DNA of 64,000 bases from Hydnum rufescens UP504. Its lineage: Eukaryota > Basidiomycota > Agaricomycetes > Cantharellales > Hydnaceae. This document shows, one piece after another, positions 46,010-59,138 of the stretch. The notes beneath the pieces are model-generated. The model searched no databases. It was not told where the DNA came from and was given only the letters and a program-made list of their open reading frames with translations. Within the stretch, counting starts at the first letter, position 1; each line of letters begins with the position of its first letter. Made by a program: the position numbers and the translations under genes. Where the stretch lies: positions 27,743-91,742 of the forward strand of contig MU129090.1 of NCBI GenBank assembly GCA_014904985.1, given 5' to 3'.

Positions 46010-49000
46010 CACGACTCAAACCAGTGGCTATCGATTTTTCGTGGCTTTTCGTTGCGTCTCGCAGTTGACGTATATCCGGTGGCAACTACCGGGCCAATTA
46101 TGTAGGCACGGACAAGGCCACCGCCACCGTCTCCGCACAGTCTGTATAAGCGATGCTAGCTCCCCAGTGATGCACAGCGCGGATCACCCACGGCTCTACT
46201 GGAAGCAACAAGTAGCGATGTAACGGTTTCACAGGCAATGGTTCCCAGAATCTGGCAGAGGATTCCAAGGATCGCGCAAATACAAGGAAAGGGATCCGGC
46301 GTTCTATGTATCAAGCCTCAATATACCTAATAAGTGTACTTTTAGGAAAACCATTGGCAATGTCTGTGGCAGATGACGCGAATTTTTTCCTCACCTCTGG
46401 TTTGACTCACTGAACTCGACCCCCACACTTTCGGGATATTGTACTCCGAGCCCTTTCTGGGTCTAAAGGTTCTCAAGATCGTATACGGTGGCCCTGAAAA
46501 AATTCTGTATCTCCTCATGGTCGACACGATCTCCACGGCTTGGTCCTGTGGACTGGAAACGCCAGCCTTTATGTCGTGGGCGTGATTTGCGTATGTGCCC
46601 TCGGGTTTTTTATGATGTGCATTCTCTGTTGTCCAGGTTCGTCACTCTGACCTTTACCAGGGTCCAGGGTATACACTGATGGAACATCTTATCATGCCCC
46701 AAACGGCGGTCTTTTCCAACTCATTCGGCCGCCAAATTGTCCGCTTGGAGTGCAGTCGTTGGACTTCATGGAATTTTTGGGTGGAAAGATCGCGGTTTGG
46801 GAGCTAGTCCAAGCACTCGCGTAGGACTTGACTCTTCTCAGACCACATTCGCAGCCCCTTGTGTCACTTCAGTCTTTTTATATTGGTCCGTCGAGATCAT
46901 AGAGACATCGTCGCAGTTCCCCAAATCCCCAGAAAAATCACACACTCGCATGCTGCCCAAGTACAAGCACATGTAATAGACGGGTCGCAGAATGGCAGGA
47001 GCTGACAGTGAATCGCCTGCGGAGTCCAATTATGTAATCCCCGCATCCCCCCTACCCCAGGAATAGTTCGCACCCTTGTTCATTTATCTCGGTAGCCATT
47101 GCTTGATGTTCGCAAGGTATCACTGACATGCCATCCAGCTCTCCGGGTGCCGGTGATTGGATAGTAAGCGTCGAGGTTGCGTGAGAACATGAGAGCACAG
47201 CTTATCGAGTGTCCATCAGCTCTCCCACAAGCCCCCGTTTCTATCGTGTAACCTCAGAATACATGGGTGTCCCGTCAAAAAGCCACCATCTTGGCTGCGC
47301 CGATGACCAGACCCCAAACTGCTCTAGCTATTACATAAACGTAACGTGCCGGCCCCCCCTCAGTGGCTCCCTATAACCCCTTTTCCCCTATCGTCACTAT
47401 TATTGCTTCGATTTATCTCTCACAGCACATGATCACGCACGATATCGGCCGCTATTTCACTCAGGGACAGGACCAGAGCCCTCCGTACGAAGCCATGGAG
47501 TTGGAGGCCCATTGACAAGCAATTGCCATTCCTGCAGCCCTCTGCTGGGGTTCCGGATCCCGCATATGGATGGATCTTTACGTAAATTGGTACGTCCATT
47601 TCCCCTGCAATCGTTCGCGGTCTCTTTGGCAATCAGGAATCAAGGGGCGCATAAATATCGTCCCCGTAAATTTTCTTCGCTTTTCCAGATTCGTATCAGA
47701 TGTCCAGGGCATAGACAGAGTTAAGTTGTATCCATCGGCACGATATTTCTATGGGTGCCACCAATATCGCATTATTTCGTCCTTATCTATACCGGCACCT
47801 AGGAGGTATTCAAATTTCAAAGGTGGGTAAAGCTGTATGGAATTGTACCTCAGGCCCATCGATTGTGTTCGTCGAATCGGGTGCCTATTCGGTTGGTCAG
47901 ATCTACTGGGATGTTGACTCCTCGCGCCTCACTTTACCTTGAGAAAAGTGTTCAAGCGAACAAACGTCTGAGTGTACCTGTTGTGAAGCACGCAATGGTG
48001 TACGTTCGGACGAATGGCCCAATAGGAGGGTTGTTTATCGTCATTTGCGCGAGGACAATTCGCGGTTGAACAAAGCTTGAGCAATCAAGAGACTGATGCA
48101 CCCCTTTCAGCGTGAGTTCCGTGAACAGCCTTTTGAGAATCCCCAACTGAAGCAAACCCAACCGAAACCCAGGGTATAGTCGAGCGAAAGTTTGGGGCAC
48201 TTCTGTCTCACTTTTGCTCCGGTTTTGTGTATTGCGGACCTCCATGGGATTTTCAGACAGCGCCTCTCCCAGTGCACAACAAATGGGACCCTCACTGTTA
48301 ACCTCTTCCTCGGGACTTGCCCGAGTAGCTTCTGGAACTGTACTGTGAAATCCCAGGATCGTTCGGTCAAATGATGGTCAAGCGTGCTTAGAGACCACGT
48401 GCGAGCTTGCGAGTGGAACGCGGGCCACGGCTAGTTTTTGCGCAGCGGAGCGAGATATTGCTGGATGAGGCTCGACAGAGCCGGCGCCAATCCGGAAGAT
48501 GCCGGATTCCCGAAGACGACAGTGTTTCGTTCACACTGCAGTCGCTTTGCCGAAAATATCTTCTGGGGTGCTCTCGAGACGAAGAATTCTCTTTTCACCC
48601 GCCCACCATCCCTTTTGATTGAGTCAAAACAATGCGTGTCTGAGACAGGGCTGCATAGTCATTGCAGCTTGTCTTTCCCACGCTCCGAGAGCCCGAAGTA
48701 CACGCTGTAAGCCAATTCTTCAGTCCGGCTTCTTTCGAGGCTAAGGCTTCAGCGCTGCCCGAATTCTAAGCTGGTGCCCTGGATTGTCGTTATGTAAGAC
48801 ACCAGGGTTGGTGAGAATTCGGCGTCCTTCGGACTTCTCTTCCCACACACAGTAAGAGACACAGAGCTCATCTCATCCAGCATTGGCGAGGAGTTTCAGT
48901 CCGCAGAGCGGGCATCATAACTCGAGCCTATCTCGCGTTACGCTAGCAAAAACCAGCAGATTTATTGTAAAATTACCACAAGGGAACGCTGTAAATGGGA

Positions 49001-50298
49001 CAGCCAGCGCACAGATTTCTTGAGCGGTACAAAAAGCATTTCCAGATTTGCAAGTAACTTCATACTTACCTTGACCCAGGGGTTTCTGTCATGTCCTGAG
49101 GGCCTTGGCGTTGGGGACGGATCATTGCACAGCGACGCATAAGCTTCGTTCCGGCCTCAGTGTTTGCATGCACTTCGGTGTATGCAGGGTCTCAATCTTT
49201 GCCCGCTTGGTGCGGCCTTCTGGCTGTACCAGGCCTCTTATTATAGTTATTTTTGGGCTAACCCTAACCAGCTGGATGGACCCTTTACGCCCTTAGAAAT
49301 GTAGTTAGAGATCTTTAGTGTAGTAAGCCCCTTCTCAGCCCATGTGTTTCTATAAAGGCTTTGCCCACTTGGAATGGATCAGAGGGGGCTAAAAACACTG
49401 GAAGCCTCGACACTGGAGAAATAATTCTGATTTCTATAGTCTCAAATGTGGTCAATATTGAGACATTTATGAGTTGGAGAGAGACTTGTAGCAGGGAGTA
49501 GCATCAGGAAAACTGACTTTGCTTCTGAAGCCTTTAAAGGGCTCTGAAGGGCTTCAGAACCCTTCAAAGGCTTCAGAAGCAAAGTCAGTTTTTTGATACC
49601 TTTTTTTGGGCATCGCCGGAAGCATCTTAGATAATTCACAGCCACCAGACTCAACTGAAAACACAAATTTCAGCAGCATTCCTAGCTCATTTTTAGGCTT
49701 CAACCTAATAATAAAAGTGGATCTAAGTCATATCTCAAGGGTAATGTTGCGGCTAGAATTTTTTTTTAAAGTTTTCATACACAGAGTTTGAATATTTAAC
49801 TTTACATCTGGGGCATTTAGAGAAATTCTGTGCAGAACATGAATTTTACTTTAATAATGTTTTACTATTGACATTAGTCGATCCCAGTAGTCTGCGGAGC
49901 CATAGACGCGATTTTATGCATTAGCCACCCCCTCAAATAGGGCACGAAACGAGCTCGGAAAATGCCGTGCACTACGCGTTGCCGACCCCCACTATACATG
50001 CATACAGGTCGAACATTGAAGAAAAATCGAGCTCAAGCGCCCCTGGTGGGTATACGATGATGCACCCACATGTGGAAGCTGGCGTTGAGTAGGTTCAATT
50101 GTTCGGGCGATGCCGGGCCTCGGGCCTCGTCTCCGACTCAGTCACTGCGAGACAGAAAAACACCGGGTGATCTTGGAAAGCCACTGGAAGTAACTAACAG
50201 ATATCTTGCCGTGTTTATAGTCCATCTCTCTGACAGGGTGGGGCTATTGCTACAGCTTTACTTCTACTTCTATCCGCTCGACACAAATACGCCCCTCA
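46010..50298. other. Long gene-poor region
   Basis: 4.3 kb without a supported gene. 49.2-49.9 kb is visibly more AT-rich than its surroundings and carries the hairpin at 49.5 kb, so it may be an old transposon or repeat block. Short open stretches elsewhere (for example 47.5-48.4 kb) have no motif. Confidence 0.45.
49509..49592. repeat. 84-bp near-perfect DNA palindrome
   Basis: 49509-49549 pairs with 49552-49592: 39 of 41 positions complementary around a 2-base centre, reading AAAACTGACTTTGCTTCTGA at the left tip. A snap-back structure of this length would form a stable hairpin in single-stranded DNA or RNA. It lies in an AT-rich gene-poor block, so it is more likely a transposon remnant than a terminator. 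Confidence 0.85.
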
Positions 50299-53200
50299 AT
50301 GACTGACGTCAATGAAGGTGCCTCAGATGGTGACCAATCATCCTCCAGTCAGGTATGTCCAGTCCCTCTTAATCTGTAGGGTGACTCTCCAAATCTTGCG
50401 TCTCCAGACCGAATGGGATGTTAAGCAAATCCTGGATGAAAGGAGGAGCAATGGGAGGCGTCAATATCTTGTAGAATGGCTGGATTTACAGCCGGACGGC
50501 GAAAAATGGCCAGATTCTTGGGTCGATACTTGCTCCTCCGAATTAATTGCCCGATGGGAGAAGATTAAAGCTTCGAAAAGGAAACAGTCGCGTAGGCAGT
50601 CAACTCCATCTTTCATATATTCTCAATTGGCTGAAGCTCGCCCAATCCATACGTTTAGGGAGTTATAGCAGGAGTTCTTCTTCTTCTAGGACCCCGCGTG
50701 AGTCTCCACGACGCACACGGTCTTCCCTTCGCGGTGCTATCGTATCCTCAGAAGACCAGCGATCAGAATCTCCCCCAATCCGGCTTACTCGAAGTGCGAA
50801 GTCATCCCCTAGAAAGCGTCTTGCTGTCCAAGCCTTCTCCAGTGACGAGGAATCCGAAGCCTCTCTAGGCCTTCGACAGTCTTCGGTAAAAAGAAGGAGG
50901 ACTCGTGCGTCCCATAACCTCCAAGGTAGTTCAAGCACGCGGGAAAGATCGAAGAGCAACAGGCCGAAAGATGATGACAGTTATGAGGATACCGCAGGTG
51001 TTTCCGCTCTTCCGGATATTCCAGCTGGGCAACGGCTCAAAAAGAAGATCGCCACCGATGACGAGAGCTATGATGATAATGGACGACTATCGACAGGCAC
51101 GGACACCGGTCATCCTTCGCGATCAAAATTGGCAGTCAGCGATGATGAAACAGAGGCCGAAGAGACCTCGAATTCAATCACTGACCACCATACCCCTGAG
51201 CAATCCTCTCGTAAACGGTCTAAGAGGAAGACAGATAGTCGTGAAATGCCCCCCAAACTATTTCTGGATACCGATTCTGACGGTGCAGAGCTAGAAGCTG
51301 CCGAAGCCATCATCGAGCCGTTTATGTCCCCCGCCTACCGCGAAAAGGGAAAAGCTAGATTCACCTCGACTGGTCGCTCCACCAGTGCCTCTAATAAAAG
51401 CGGGCCACCAGCCTCGCGGTCTGGGAATGGGAATTCCCCGCGCAAATTTAAGATTATTGCGGCCAATAAGACGGCTTCCACTTCAGCTTCGACCCTCAAG
51501 CAGAGAGTAGGCGAATCGAGAGATCATCGGGATATGCATCCGCATGCCACACCGCGAGACAGTTCGGGCAGAATCTCTCCCAGGCCTTTCCAGGCTGCAG
51601 CTGCTTCTGGGCTTCTGAGACGGGGTGATTCCCGTCCTGACTTCGAGATCAGTGACTCGATCGAACCACCGTCTTCCGCTGATCTTCGGGGTACCGTGCC
51701 AGAGGATATTTCTGCATTCACATCCACTGCTCCATCAGGTTCAGCACCTCGGGAAGCTACGGGCATCGAAGATATATCCGCTATCACCTCCACAAGTCAA
51801 TCACATTCCGGTGCCAGGGCAATGCTAGGCCCGATCCCACGCGTCAGTCCCCCTTTGTTCCGCTCTTATCGTGCAGAAACGCCCGCCTCTCCCATCGATC
51901 AATACACACCGAGTCCTGCAGGGGACCCACGAACACCGTTTCAAGTAGTAATGTACCCGGGAGCAGCCAAAGCATGAACCCGATGGACAATGTCCTGAGT
52001 GGGGAAATACGAACTAATAACGTGCCTGGGGACGACTCTGAACGTACGGAGAATCAGCGGAGCGAATTTGACAGGGCTTTTATCGTGGATACTCAGGAGA
52101 GCGTGCGCCCAACTTCGGACATTTTGGATGGTGCTTTATTAGATGGCTTGCAGGTCTGTCGACACTCTTTTCCGGGGCAGAAGTCCTTTTAATCCTAGTG
52201 TAAAAACGTATTAGGATCATTCTGGGCCCTCCCAGGATCAAGGATTGACCGCGCCGGAACACGTGGAGCCGCCGTTGGTAGATGTTGTACCATCTAGTAT
52301 CTCTGATCCCGCGTTATGGGTGCCCATGGTCTGTGTCTTCTCTCGGTGTCTGTGTTTGATATCAGTATCTTACTCTTCTTTCCACCCATAGTCAAGTGAG
52401 CCTATGTCCGATATCAACCGCCCCCTCGCTCGACAACTGGCGGAGAATATCGAACTCCTACAAGAACGAAACCGGGAGATTGATCGGTTGCGAGGCCAAT
52501 TAGTCAGCGTGAACGCCTCGGGTGGTCTTTCGGTCCTTCTGGGAGTGAAGACGAAGCTGATAGAATCACTCCGAGCTGAAGCCTCCCTCCATGTTCGAGA
52601 AATCCGTAAGCTGCGTGAAGATCAGGAGCAAAATACGAGGGATCTAGCTGCCAAGGTCCAACATATTGCCCATATTGATCGCCTCCGTGAGGAATCCGAA
52701 AAGCTTCAAATTAGCAACCGACACCTTGTTGGAAACCAGGCAGAGCTTAAGGCTCAAATCGATCATTTGAAGGCTGACAAGGCGGCTATGGCAGCCAAGA
52801 TTACATCGACGGAAAAGTTGGTAACCGAACTTAGCGAATCGCTCACTACATATGCAATTCGTGAAGCCCGGACGTCGGACAGCTCCGAGCGAGTTCCCGG
52901 GCCGACTCCTGTATCTACCAAGGCCATCGAGACTACGGGAACTACGGAGACTACTGAAGTGACTAGGACACAGGAGCGCGGGAACATCGCAACTATCTCT
53001 GGTCTGACCGTGCAACTTCGTGATGTAGAGGCCAAGCTTCATGGCGGTCCCTCTCGATCATCACCTGTCAACGTTGAAGGTGACACGATCAATGAACCGC
53101 GAATTGACCCTACGATGGACGTTACTCTCAAAGATCTCCAAGATTGCATCGAGTCTCTGAATCGACGTGTTTCCGACCACATCTCTAGATCTGGTATCCG

Positions 53201-54553
53201 GGAAGCTTCCCTTGTCGAAGGCCTTGGTGCCAATAAGACCTCCTTTGAGGCTCGTGTTTCAACTTTGGAACAAGAGAAAGAGGGGCTTCGACAAGAAGTA
53301 GAAAAGCTGAAGGTGGCGGCGGCGGAAGAAGCTGTCTTCGTTGGTTTCATGCAGACGCGGTACGAGGAGGAGACGACTAAAGCGTCTACACTCCTCAAGG
53401 AAAATGTTCGCCTGAGGGCAGAGAACGAAGTGGTGCGATCGCAAGTGGAGGAGGGCGTCAAGCAGGTCAGGGTCTTCTATCAGACGGCTGAAGAGAAGTT
53501 GAGGGAGGAACTCGACCAAGCTCAGGGTGAAATTCGACTCCTCTTGGAGAAGGAACGCAGAGTGGCTTCCCGCTCAGCTGATGGTATGACCCAAGATTAC
53601 GCTGCGCTGGAGAAGGACTTGAAGGAGATCGCAATTGATGCGGTCTCCTGGAAACGTCATGTCTCTCTCCTGGGTGTTTCGGACGTGGAAATCTACGATG
53701 TCGATGAGGAATCTATCGGACGAAGATAGAAGACTGCCTTCTCGGACGTTGGCTTCCATCCTCGATCGCTTTAAAGTTCTCAGGGCCTCAACGGAAGAGC
53801 TCAAGGACAAATACAACGCGTTCAAGAAATTCGAAGGCTCTGTGCCATGGGAGGATTCGATCTCTCGTCTCGTTGATATTGGGTTCAATATTGATCTGGA
53901 GAAAGATGCTCTTCCATCTGTGATAAACGAAGTAGTGGAGCAATTTCAAGTCTCGGAACTGCGTCATCGACGAGTCGCGGAATCATCACGGCTCCAGGGC
54001 GACGTCCCCGTAGGAGTTCTGGGTGAGACGGAGTCTCGGCCTGCACTTGCGCCTTCACCTTCTCCAATATCTGCCCCATCCACGGCCGAAATACCAGGTT
54101 CTATCGAGATGGCAGCGCTGGCACCGGATGTTGGGGACGGAATGTACATTTGGAATATGGGTAGTGACATGCTCTCAACACAACGCCTGGGATCCCCATT
54201 CTCACCTTCCAATTCACCTTCCACTTCCTCACGACCCGCAACTGCCACATCTTTTCCAGAGGGGAACAGTCATGGCGATTCATTGAATATTGGGGGCGAT
54301 GAGACAAATGCAGGGATGTCGATTGACGTGGAAGAGCGAGTTTACCCATGTCCATCGTGGGAAGTTGGTAACGTTAGTAAGCCGTGCGTGAAGGACTTCC
54401 CCTCCTTAACGGTACATACGCAGACCTTTTCTTTTTCCTTGATGTGCGCTGGGTTTGGGTGACTGATGGTTTGGTTCCCTTCCCTGTTTACAGGCTCTGA
54501 AAACACACGTCCTCGACGCGCATCTGATTCCTAAACCGTATCCCACGGGTTGA
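50299..54553 (+). CDS. Chromodomain protein with long disordered and coiled-coil regions
   Basis: Probable chromatin reader. ATG 50299 gives an 18-residue acidic exon (ends 50352). Exon 2 (50408-50591) encodes a chromodomain: EWDVKQILDERRSNGRRQYL, VEWLDLQPDGEKWPDSWV. Exon 3 from 50659 is a basic Arg/Ser-rich disordered region (SYSRSSSSSRTPRESPRRTR). Later exons (52215-52328, 52392 on) carry a long coiled coil of about 430 residues (ENIELLQERNREIDRLRGQL onward), then a second helical part (ASILDRFKVLRASTEELKDK) and a Pro/Ser-rich end. The last exon closes KPYPTG at TGA 54551-54553. Two frame changes have no intron: near 51925 in a GGGG run, and near 53715 in GAATCTATCG. Both look like single-base indels, since coding sequence resumes at once. 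Joined, the protein is about 1,250 residues. Chromodomains bind methylated histone tails; the partner here is unknown. Confidence 0.75.
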
Positions 54554-55984
54554 ACGCCGTGGACCCCATTTCTTAACCATTGCCATTCATGACAGAAATG
54601 CAGTGTGCGCGCGCATATGTTTCGAATGCATCCCTCGCTTCTTTTTCTCGTTGCTCGTCGTTCTTCCCACTGGTGGAGTTTTTTTTTCTTGTATAGCGAA
54701 TATCATGTAACTTATTCGGGTTGCTGCTGTTGTATCAATAACAAGTGTCTTCGGGGTACATATGAATTGTCGGGCAGACTTGCTAACTTGGGGGGTGGAG
54801 GGGAAGATCATCGAATTCACATACAATTACGAGTGAGGGCCCCCTCGGCCAAACTGAACTGTATTTTTGAATGGTTGATCCTTTGCAACGGCTTTCTTTT
54901 TAGTCTCCACGACTCAGGGTGCAGCCGTAAGAGAAAGAAAGCGTGGGAGAGTCGGACGGACCCTGTCGCACTAGGCCATATGAAGCCCGCTCTCAAGGGC
55001 CGGAGTGCGATTACTCTTTTCTGATGATGATGATGACCATAATCATATCATTATCATCATTATCGTCATTAGACCCCTTTTACACAAGGGCCGGTCCGCA
55101 CTTACTACTACTGTATACATGCAGGTACATAAGTAGAACTGTGCCGTAACTGCCCCCCTGCCCTCCCTCTATCAGAAAAATGATAACGACAATCTATCTC
55201 TCTGTCTCCCACGCTACGCTACTACTGTACTTGCCGCGGCCGGTGTTTTTCTCTGATGACCCTACAGCTGCGGCCTTGCCTACATGCGCATATGCATTAT
55301 GCATCATGCATCACCATCACATCATTATATAGTGTTATAGTGTCGCAACTTCCAAAGAGGGCGATCCTGTCGTTTCCAACACTCGTTAATGTCGCCTCGC
55401 CTCTCGTAATTATCCGCTTGGAAATTCTGGAGATTTTTTTTTTGTTCGTTACCACGGTGCGGGGCGTTTATGACATGGCATGCCGCGGCCAGGTCCAGGC
55501 CGGATCCAGGGGCAGGGCAAGGGCGGGCAAGGCAAGGCAGCCGTGGTGGATGATGACACTTTATCCTGTCGTGTGTACCGAGGCGAGGGATCTCTCCGCC
55601 TAATTTTGGTTTTTTCATTGTGAACCGGCGGACGTGTGAGATTAAGCAAGCTTGTCAGATAGGCAGTTTAATTGGAGAGCGGCTGATGGGTACGTGTGTG
55701 TGTGGTAAAAGATGTAGATAGTCGGCAAACACATATAATATGGAGAGAAAAACACGACAGTCCACACAAACGGGGCGGGCGGGCGGGCGGGCAGGTGTGG
55801 CCTGCTAGTAAGTAATTGGGGGGGGAGGGATATGGTGGCTCTAATGATGCAAAAAATTAATACAAACATGTAAAATGGACCGCAGGCGAAACAAAGTGGT
55901 CCATCGAGCCACAAATACGAAGGGCCGGAGAGAAAAAAAGAAAAAGAAATTAATCAGAAGGATCGGAAAGCTCGGAAGGGTGAG
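54554..55984. other. Intergenic region between convergent genes
   Basis: No gene. Holds low-complexity tracts: TGATGA/CATTAT-type repeats at 55022-55070 and a GGGC run at 55772-55792. Confidence 0.5.
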
Positions 55985-58900
55985 TCAGCCAGCTGAGTAT
56001 TCCCTCCAATTTCCGGTCCGACGAGCGAAAGGGGTTCCTCGAGGCACAGGCGAGTTATCAGGACCGGCGGAATGACGCGATTGGACCCGACGACCTTCCT
56101 CCTCATCAGCGAGTTCCAGGCGTCCGACGATCTGTTGATCCGATTCGTAACTGCGCCGGCCACCGGCAAGGGACGAGGAGGACATATTGTTGACAAAGCG
56201 CCCGCCCCGCAGTCCAGTGCTACCGCTTCCGCTCGATCCAAGATCTTCTTCGGCACCGGCCATTCGACCAAAGCCGAGGGCCCTCCGGGGCCACTGCCAC
56301 CTCCGCCAAACGCCGGGGCATCAGATTCCGCTCGTTGTCGCCGGGCGCGAATACCCCCCTCGAGGCTCCCAACCCCTACCCGGAAACTCTCCGTCATCCG
56401 GCGTAACGTCTCGTCCACTTCCGCTCGCGATGTGAGCATGGCTCGTCGAGAAGGAGGATTAGAATGTGGTGACGGAGAATCGCGATCCTGCACATATGGA
56501 CTTTCCTCCTCTGGGCCGTTCTCGTCATCTTCAGGGGCAGTGTCGTATCCACCCCTCAGAGGTGCCCGAGAATCAATGGCCTTGACAAACGCCGAGAGGT
56601 CGTCATCATCAGTCGCAGTCACCGTATTAAGAATCTGAAACAGTCAATGACATCAAGCAAAGCACAATTTCACACTGTTAGAGTCGAAACAAGGGAAAAA
56701 CAGGCGAGCGGTCACTCACTGCCTCCCCGGTAGTCTGCCGTGTCGGCGGCTCAACAGCGATATTAGGGCCGCCTGCGCCAGGACTGCCAGCTACTTCACG
56801 ACCGACACTGCCACCGCTACCATCACTTCCCGTAGCAATCCCCCACTCCCGATTGGTGTATGTCGATGTTTAAAGCTGCTCGAATACCGTTTGGAAGCGT
56901 CTTGGACGGTCCACAGCCGCCACTGTAGTACTGCCGTCCCCTGACGTGACGGACGCGCCGGACGCGCCAGAAAGCCCAGAAGTCGGTTTCTCTGCGGCAC
57001 CTTGTGAACCCGTCGTACTGCGAACTGTGCTCGCGGAGGGGGCACTTATAAAAGGCGATGACGGGGGTCCTTGAGGGGAGAGTGGAGAATTGTGTCGAAG
57101 TGACATCGAGTGAGAGGAAGGCGAGGAAGAGACTGTCGCCGACTTGAATGGGTGGATGGAATTAATAGATGGACGTCGCACATGGGGAGAACTTGTCGGC
57201 ATCCGGTCCTGGAGAAGCACAAGAGCGTATATCATCAACACAACGAACGAGACGGAATAAGATCCAAAGAAATCCACCGACCCCACTGTTACTTAACAAA
57301 CTCTCCTTGCGCGTACGCTCCATTGTGCCACTTGTTCGGCCTGAGCCAAGTCCAACAGCAAATGGCAAATCAGATGGGTCTCGACCATGCGCAAAACTGA
57401 ACCGAGGACTTGAGCTGGCACCCCCTGGCAGCGAACCCGGAAGTGGATGGCTAGCGGGTGGCGGTGTAGGCAAATGGGGGAAATCGAGGCCCGAAGAAGC
57501 TGAAGGTGAGGAAGCAGGGATGGAGTGCAGACAAGCGACGAGGCCGCGAAGATGACGACGCTGAGCTATTTGACGAGTGCAAATTGCGGATCGGGGCTGA
57601 TGTTGGTGCGGAGCCAGATCCCTGGGAGGATGGCGAATGAGGAAGAGACGTCCGGATGGGTAACGAATTTAATGGTGATGATCCTGGGCGAGTCGAGGCA
57701 AGCTCTATATCAGAACGAATGGGGAATGGTCTGGAACGCTCTGGGGGAGCGACAGGCAAGGGTAATCGGGGGGAGCTCAGCGATTGTTGCCGTTGCCGTT
57801 GGAGGGCAGAGGTGAGGGTGGGGGTGAATTGCACTGGTTCCCGCAACGCACTAGCATCATCGCGTCGGGGACGTTCAGACACCGACGGTGAAGGGCTCAG
57901 AAAGTGGGTAGACAACAAGGATTCAAGGGATTCAAGGGCGTAGTACGGATGTAGTCTATACATAGTCCGCACAGCGAACGCACCCAATGGTGTCGGTATT
58001 AAGGGAAATGATATAGATTCTGTTGTGAGTGACTCCGGGGGTTGCGAAAGCGGCGCGTCTACACAGGCAAAGTCAATAACGCCAGTTGGAACTTTTGAGT
58101 GATCTAAACGCCGTACCAAATCCTGCGACAAGGTCATCATCGACTGCTAGGGGTTTACCTACACTCACTTGAACTTCCAAGGCCAGGCTCCCGGCACCGG
58201 GCTGGCCCCTGCGTCTCAATTTACGGTGCATTTTCCATGCAGGGAGGACACGAAGTAAAGTATACAGGCTCCTGAAGAGGGATATTGCCTGTTTATACAC
58301 TTGGGGGAGCTCGACACTGCTGCTGCCCATGCTGGTCGGGTTCAACGTCAGCGTGTGTGTCTCGAGGAGGATATAACGCGGCGGCGGAGTAACATGCGTG
58401 ACACGCATGGCCGGTGACACTTCATTGAGAGGCAGAAATTGGTGGACGAGTGCTTTGGCTGGGTTAGGGCCATGATGCGTGCCTGAGTTACCGTGCGAGC
58501 CTGGGACAGGTACAGAGAGGAGGACTGAGATATGGAGGGGTGGTGTAGTCGGCGCAGGATGGGTCGTCGATATGGACTTGTACGTTGCAAGAGTAGGTTT
58601 ATAATTTTCTAAATCGGGGGTTTCCAAATTGAACTAGAAACGTGGAGCGAACGAGTTAGTATGCGTGTGGACGGGATGCGATACGCGCGTAGGGAGAAAT
58701 AATTATAGGAAATAGGACAAAGTCGCTAGAAGACATCAAAGCCTGGTGTCATCACAGTTGTGTGGGTTGCCGAGGGGAGGAACACAAGGATACGCGCTTA
58801 TCATCGGCGCCGGGAAAGTTGGAAGGGATACGCGAGCTTGGTCTTACCCATTTATCAATCTTTGGCTGCTTGGGAACGGTCCTATCTCGCTTGCTGGTGA

Positions 58901-59138
58901 GTGCTGTAGCGGAGGCCGAGTCCCTATTTGGCGCACGGGCATCATCAGTGTCGTAAAGATTCTGTAGTGTAGTCGGATGGCTAGAAGCGGTTGTTCTGGC
59001 ATCTGCTACGACGAGGACGAGCTTGTTGAATAAACGATATACTATCTGGTCGGCCTTGGCGGATGCGGGTGTTGTTGGTATAGGAGGCGCGGATGCGGGG
59101 GATGAAGGACGAGAATATGGATTGTGATGATAGGACAT
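55985..59138 (-). CDS. ATG13: Autophagy-related protein 13
   Basis: Regulatory subunit of the Atg1 kinase complex, acting at the autophagosome assembly site downstream of TOR. ATG 59138 opens MSYHHNPYSRPSSP and ADQIVYRLFNKLVLVVADAR; exon 1 ends at 58848 with KIDKW, and exon 2 from 58633 gives FNLETPDLENYKP, the family hallmark. The HORMA domain continues with YILLETHTL, AISLFRSLYTLLRVLPAWKM, a 46-nt intron (58168-58123), then VPTGVIDFA, IPTPLGAFAVRTMYRLHPYY and LESLLSTHFLS. The long disordered Ser/Pro-rich C-terminal half is typical, with the conserved short motif KRYSSSFKHRH near 56.87 kb; it ends WREYSAG near 55985. The frame shifts about four times in the disordered half (near 57.5, 56.9, 56.85 and 56.28 kb) without good introns. 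As a core gene, assembly indels are the likelier cause. Confidence 0.88.

Noticed and set aside
49250..49270. Telomere-like CTAACCCTAACC
   Set aside because: Only about two units, internal, not an array; no evidence for a chromosome end.
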